Shown here: one piece after another, positions 58,926-64,000 of the stretch
Layout: each line of letters starts with the position of its first letter
Numbering within the stretch: the first letter of the stretch is position 1
DNA from: Sabethes cyaneus
Lineage: Eukaryota; Arthropoda; Insecta; Diptera; Culicidae
Length of the DNA: 64,000 bases
Direction: 5' to 3'
Assembly: GCF_943734655.1 (NCBI RefSeq)
Contig: NC_071355.1
Coordinates: forward strand, 200,030,939-200,094,938
The notes under the pieces: model-generated
What the model was told of the DNA's origin: nothing
Database searches by the model: none
Seen by the model: only the letters and a program-made list of their open reading frames with translations
Program-made: the position numbers and the translations under genes

Positions 58926-61506
58926 AATCCTCTGTTCCTCTTGTCGTCTTAATAGTTTTTAGCGGGCAAGCTACCTCAAAAGCATCCGAAATAACAGATG
59001 TTATGACATCTACAGCCACATCCAAGTTGATCGATGACTCAATCGTAGTCTCGTATCCTTAAAATATCGTCGTGAGTTCAAAGAGTTTTAGACAATCTTG
59101 GATTGCGAAGCGTTCAAGGAGACACCCAAAGAAGCGCAACGTGCAGAATGTAAACGGACCGAATGAGGGTTCAACAGGGATCAACAAACTGCATGGTAAT
59201 GAATTCTTATATCGAGATTGAAACGAGCCTCTTCACCGTGATTGTCCTCTACTAACATGCATCTAAACGTGCTTAATAACTCACCGTTTGTGCCGATTGC
59301 GTCACCGCAAACGCTCAACGTTCCTCACATGAAAGATGCAAATATGCATGCTGTACCTGTGCAAACGGAGTAATCCGCGGCGATCGTAGATCGGTAATAA
59401 TGCGTTATGAATCTGTCTTGAAATGGAGAAGCAAGGCCTCCCCGGCGGGTTAGGACTAAGTGACCCTTCACATCCGTCCCCCGGAACCTCTGAACTGGTG
59501 AGCACATCACTTAAGACCATCAACGTGCTCCTCCGGTAGCATGTAGCGCGCATTCTCCGTCAATATGCCAACAGTCATACATCATTTTCTTGCATCTTTC
59601 GTATGCTTTCACGTCGCACGTGGGGTTACTTACCGGCCTGTCGGTTGATTGCTAGTCTTCAACGAAGCTTCTTTCCACTCGAGGTTGAACTGAAGCATTA
59701 GGCAATTTTAAAACCCTTCAATATTGGCTCATCGAGGCTCTTGTCTTGTCTTGCCGCCCGCATCGGGCGGTAGATCGCACCATCACCGGAATCGATTACA
59801 AGCGATGCTACTTGAAGAGGACTTAATATGCATCGGCCGCCGCAAATGAGTAGGATTGTTGATGATCACTACCTCATTAGCCTGCAGTGAACTCGGATCG
59901 TTTCACGTTACGTGTTTTCGTGACCGATTCGACTTTTTGCTTCATTTTGTGCCAGGGATTATATCCTACACAGTTTTTCCTCCTCTGGTTCACGTCAAGC
60001 ATTAGAGACGATTGCGTTAGTCGATCCGTAATCAAGCAGTTGACGTCATTCATATCAATCAATCGAATTTATTTTGCAGTGTTTAATTTCCCTCGCATCG
60101 TTTCAGACAAATGAAAGAAAGTTTTTTTTTTCGACTACCAACCAAACCGAAAATAATGCTTACTGACTCCCGCGATTCATCGCCGGCGGCGGAATGCCAT
60201 TTCACGACCAAGTGCACTTTCAGGAAAATTTGATTATGACATCATCCACGTTACGATGCACAACTTTCCCGATGATGATGAGTCACTGACTAACTGCCTG
60301 CACATAACGCAACGTACATTACACCGTCGTATCTTCTGTGCGCCTGCGTTGCGTGACCATCCTCAACCAACAGACCGGTAGAGTAGACTTTACTAACCGA
60401 TTTTCTTCCGATTTTATGTTAAACGTTTCGATTACTCAACAGTGAGTGCGAAGACTATGATAGAGGTATATGTTGCAGTCCGTCAGTTAGTCAGTTACTT
60501 TGCTAGTCAGTCAGTCAGTCAGTCCGCCAGTCCGTCAGTCGGTATGTGACTCAAGCAAGCAAGCAAGCAGTCAGTCAGTCACCCAGTCTAGCTTAACTCT
60601 AGTTGGTCTGTCGAAATTGCGTTGCGAAAATAGTTGAACACCATTTTGCTGGCATTGTACCTACAGTGTGTCGGGTCGGGCTCATCCGTCTTTTTGCAGT
60701 GTGGAAAATGAAAAGACTCTTGCGTGCAAGTTCAGCATAAATCAAACCATGTACCTATCTACAATACTATTGTACACCGAAAACAAAAACAAAACCATTT
60801 ACCGGCTGAGCTGAGCGTTCGCCGTTCGCCCAACCCATCCACCCTTACTTAGCCAGCTGGAAAATGAGCTGGTCTTAGGTAAACAGACAAATAAAGTGAG
60901 GTTGAATTTTTTTATGACTTTCTGCCATAGAGCAGACGGCGAACTTTAGTTTGTCCTTATGCTGTAGTTTGACGTCTGTTTTTGTCCCTGTTATTGAACG
61001 ACATTGTTTAGAAATTGGATCGAATATAAAATGAGGCTGCTTGAAGACCTACTAGTTATAGATAGAGGAAAAACTGACGAGTTTCCATACGTTATTGTAA
61101 CCTATTTCATATGTTCCTGGCCAATATTAAAAAATGAACAATGTCTCAAACGAGCGTGAAATAGGCTCTTTGTTTTACATGAGTTTTAAAATCTAATACA
61201 AGTTTACTTATGATTTTTCTATGTGCCATCCATAATAGAATTAGACATTAAGTTTTTAGTTTATTTTCATTTATACAGAGGAGGAACTTTTTCTATGCAA
61301 GGGTCTTCTAGGAAAAATTCTTGTTTCGAGCATTGAACTTGTTAAATTTATTGATAAAGACAAGCGAGACTAGTATACGTCTTTCATATTCCAGACCTTT
61401 CTAATTCGATCAAGCATTTTACAGATCTTTCATTACAAACTGCAATACCACCGCACCCGTCACGTCAACCTGCACACTAATTAGTTTTATTACTGCGCTT
61501 TACCAG
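58926..61506. other. possible remains of the LINE 5' part, then single-copy DNA
   Basis: 58.93-60.05 kb lies where the endonuclease region of the minus-strand LINE would be, but I cannot recognise endonuclease motifs in it, so that origin is only a guess. Short CAGT/CAGTC tandem runs lie at 60480-60590. No other gene is supported; a TTTTTGCAG acceptor-like site at 60689-60697 has no convincing exon behind it. Confidence 0.35.
60480..60590 (+). repeat. CAGT tetranucleotide-rich stretch
   Basis: Broken runs of CAGT/AGTC and GCAA units over about 110 bp. Confidence 0.9.
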
Positions 61507-61740
61507 CGTAAATCATTCCATTTTAATACAAAGTTGAAAGGCAAGGCACCTGCACGCCAGGGTCGCAATCGCAACGCGGATAGCGCGCTAGTCAGGCGGC
61601 GCTACAAACCGGCGGCCGACGACGCCGCGCCGGCACCGCTGCTAGGCGGGAAAAACAAGATACTAAAAATTAAACTTTATTCCTTTACTGTCTGGCGTGA
61701 CCAGATCTCGCACCTACCTCTGGAAGCAAGTGATTATTAG
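61507..61740 (+). CDS. candidate coding exon, GC-rich open frame, unknown protein
   Basis: CTAAT (61477-61481), a T-rich tract and CTTTACCAG (61498-61506) make a good insect 3' splice site. Phase-0 reading gives an open frame to TAG at 61738. The first ~50 codons (RKSFHFNTKLKGKAPARQGR, then NADSALVRRRYKP, AADDAAPAPLLGG) are strongly basic and alanine-rich with GC-rich third positions, unlike the AT-rich flanks. After GGKNK the frame turns AT-rich and less protein-like, so the real exon may end near 61655 or at a weak GTGATT donor near 61730; neither is firm. It is phase-compatible with the exon at 41327-41370. No domain recognised. Confidence 0.35.
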   Translation, partial: RKSFHFNTKLKGKAPARQGRNRNADSALVRRRYKPAADDAAPAPLLGGKNKILKIKLYSFTVWRDQISHLPLEASDY

Positions 61741-61884
61741 ATGTCTTTTTTTCTTCCTCATCTGAGGAAAAGCTTTATTTTCACCTTGAAAATGAACTTT
61801 TAAACTGATCTTTGCACCTTTCTGCTCAGTTGTGCGTGTTTTACACTTATAACAGACCTCGTACTCCGAATAATGCCTCCGAGC

Positions 61885-62262
61885 ACCGAAGAATGACTAG
61901 TTGGATGAACTGGAAAGTTTCGATACAGATTAAAAATATATCGGGGCGATCGCAGGTGGGGTTCCCAGTCACCCTCTATCGGCTTGGTACCCGAATGTTT
62001 TACTGCCGCCCGCTTCTTTCAATACTCTAATGCCTAATTTTATTTTTTTCTCCCCAATTCTATCATTTCCCGTATTCGCACCTCACACTTTCCATGCGAC
62101 GATATTATTTTTGTATGACTGCCGTTTGTTTCTACCGCCGAGAAGATAGACTGTTATTTACTCGTTCAGTGCGATAGAAACAAAGCAGTGCGTTGCCTAT
62201 GGTTTCACGGCAAGTCTCATGATTAAAACCGCCACCGGGCGTGTTTTTTTTCTTTTTCTATT
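61885..62262 (-). repeat. dispersed repeat with tRNA-like module (family D), inverse copy
   Basis: Reverse-complement partner of 15680-16075: AACACGCCCGGTGGCGGTTT, CTTCTCGGCGGTAGAAAC, AATGATAGAATTGGG and GTAAAACATTCGGGTACCAA are shared. The A-box part (TAGTTTAGTGAG at 15.92 kb) is deleted here, so this copy is unlikely to be transcribed by pol III. Confidence 0.75.
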
Positions 62263-63615
62263 CTACGACAGTGTTGCTCTTGTAGTCTCAGGCAGTGTGT
62301 TTCGGTACGCAGTGTCATCAGCTTAAAATAATTTGATCACCTCCTCGATCAGTTGATTTACGCACAGTGAAAAAATATATGGTGGTATAGTATTATTCAG
62401 GGGTGCTTCTGAGTAATCTGCGCAGATAAAAGGAAGACCATGTTATTAAAGTTGAGGAAGTTCCTGGTTTACTTAGGGCGTCAACCTGTTCAAATTGGTC
62501 CATTGTTCGTAAACACAAGAAAGACGTAAATTGGGGCAAATTCATAGAAACTGTTCTATCGGAAAAACGCCGTGAGCTGTGAGGTGAATATGTAATTTTT
62601 CACGTTTTCTACATTACGCATGTCATCCGTTCCAAAAACCGGAAACCTGAGAAAAACTTTCTTTGTAGGACCGGGCATCTGCTATTTGTTGATAGTAAAA
62701 CGACTCCAGTAGAATGGACTCTGAGCTCTGATAGGCACAAAGAGAAGTTTTTTGTTCATGGTTCAGGCGAAAAGTTCCACTGTTTCCACAAGCGGAGTTA
62801 CGCCGTGGACAAACTAGAGGGATTTGTCGTTTATTGAGCGCTTTAATTTTGAGATAGGGTATGTTGCTACGTCGTCGTAATTGCCTATTCCCGTCCTATC
62901 CAACACAAATTATTAAAAATATCAGCATTTTTATGACACACAAAGCAAAACTAGTTATTCCCTAATATTTTAGTTAGTTGTCAATCATACGCGATAAATC
63001 AAAGTGAGCTGAGATCTATTCAAATGCTTTTTATGATTAAAGAAGTCCTACCAGCCAAATTTTCAACGTTTTTTCGTGCGACGAAGAAGACAATGTCGAC
63101 TAATCGTGTTAATTTCCGTCATTCATAAATGAAAATAACTCACGCAAGGCATTGTCGTTATTCTACATCCAGGAAAACTTGCCTGACCTGCAGAAATTTT
63201 GTAGAATAACATTTGTCATGCCGTCCTGCACAAATACATACGCGTTAGCTTCGTAAACATTGTTGTGATTTTAGTTCGGACGATGAAAAATTTTGATGGA
63301 CGGATTTTAAAACGGTACGACGAATTTTAGAAATAAAGTCAGTTGCGTAATTTCAATAATATGCTTTAATAATCGCTTTTCAGTGATTTCAAAGTTCACG
63401 GATCGGAAGGTAAGTGTGTTTTAGTCAAATCAGCACAAAAACTTTTGGAGTATTGATTAAATCCGTCCAACAAATGATGAAAATTAGAATGGCTTTCCTT
63501 ATTACGACGGGAATTAGAAAAAAACCCTATATGCTAAGAAAGAATCATTGCTTTTTTGACTCGTTATCTCCAAGTTTTCCGGTAATTTCATAATACAAAA
63601 GTGTTCAGCAGTCAT
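62263..63615. other. no gene seen
   Basis: Mostly AT-rich DNA without frames of 60 codons or more. I see nothing in it. Confidence 0.4.
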
Positions 63616-64000
63616 CCCAAGCAGCAATTTAAGTTTTATTACGTTCCTCTAGTGGTTTTCATGACCAATTTCATCAAAACGCTAATAAAAGAATGAGCTT
63701 CACTAAAACCTTATTGCCGCTATAAAATTCCCTTCCGCTCAAGAGACCCACTCTTAAGAAGGTTTTTATAACGTCTTGAAGAGTCAGATCAAAAGCTCAA
63801 GCAGGTTTATTACGCTCTGCCAAAAGTAGGAAAAAACCGATTACGCTTTTCGCTTGTGGACGGCAACCGCTATAATCTAATGAAGCTTTTCGCATTATTC
63901 GACAAAGCTAAAGCTTGCTGCGTTAAAAGCTAAATCACCCAGACAGCTTTATTAACTTGAAAATGTATTGCCGTGAGTAGAAAAGGTGAACTTTGTCAAA
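63616..64000 (+). repeat. repeat fragment running to the window edge
   Basis: 63616-63680 matches 31905-31965 (CCCARCWRCAATTTRAGTTT and TGACCAATTT). The last 250 bp has several AAAGC/GCTTT words in both orientations (AAAGCTCAAGC, GAAGCTTTTCGC, AAAGCTAAAGC), suggesting the inside of a MITE or another repeat whose right end is outside the window. Confidence 0.4.

Noticed and set aside
58926..60060. Endonuclease domain of the 58.6-kb LINE
   Set aside because: Position would fit, but no endonuclease motif can be read in any minus frame.
60689..60790. Exon after TTTTTGCAG
   Set aside because: One frame is open for about 35 codons but no donor or protein-like sequence follows; too weak to list as a gene.

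Overview
This window is eukaryotic, and almost certainly insect, nuclear DNA. It is AT-rich and has no operon-like packing or bacterial gene signals. It holds short open frames only, tRNA-derived SINE-like units, non-LTR retrotransposon (LINE) remains, terminal-inverted-repeat (TIR) elements and MITEs, Helitron-type ends, and a 215-bp CA microsatellite. The mix (LINE reverse transcriptase with FADD-type motifs, a Jockey-like LINE, TA-flanked MITEs, and TATATAAAAG...CTAG Helitron fragments) fits a mosquito, most likely a culicine such as Aedes. That assignment is inference. I find no complete protein-coding host gene, functional tRNA, rRNA, CRISPR array or viral gene.

Layout. 1-567: open minus-strand reverse-transcriptase core of a LINE that continues off the left edge. 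3.2-5.5 kb: a TIR element, a near-perfect 40-bp-arm hairpin and two tRNA-like SINE heads. 5.55-10.3 kb: a ~2.37-kb direct tandem duplication, each copy with an inverted SINE pair and a TA-flanked MITE. 10.9-12.1 kb: satellite-like repeats between two ~200-bp direct repeats. 12.1-15.7 kb: mostly single-copy looking sequence. 17.7-18.8 kb: one hAT-type element inside another, each with an exact 8-bp target-site duplication (TSD); the inner one carries a 54-codon open frame. 23.4-24.6 kb: a dispersed repeat interrupted by a palindromic hAT-type element, whose empty site survives at 42.2 kb. 26.2-29.3 kb: multi-level nests of MITEs. 33.4-34.5 kb: a decayed Jockey-type LINE. 35-38.7 kb: MITEs, SINEs and a tandem-unit repeat. 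41.3 kb: a convincing 44-nt exon with ATG, lying between strong splice signals. 43.1-45.4 kb: a Helitron fragment broken by a MITE and by a 5'-truncated LINE with a 13-bp TSD. 51.9 kb: CA microsatellite. 52.9-55.1 kb: a Helitron-like element with a MITE inserted within a few bases of its 5' tip. 56.7 kb: a pogo-like MITE. 58.5 kb: another decayed LINE. 61.5 kb: a GC-rich candidate exon. 61.9-62.3 kb: an inverted copy of the 15.7-kb repeat.

Interpretation. The most economical reading is the interior or upstream part of one or more long-intron insect genes. The ATG-bearing exon at 41.3 kb ends in phase 0, and the open GC-rich segment at 61.5 kb can be read from phase 0, so both could belong to one plus-strand gene; transcript data would be needed to establish that. 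Everything else I can name is repeats. The value of the window is a well-preserved record of insertion order: several nested elements can be dated against each other from their TSDs and from paralogous empty sites inside the window.
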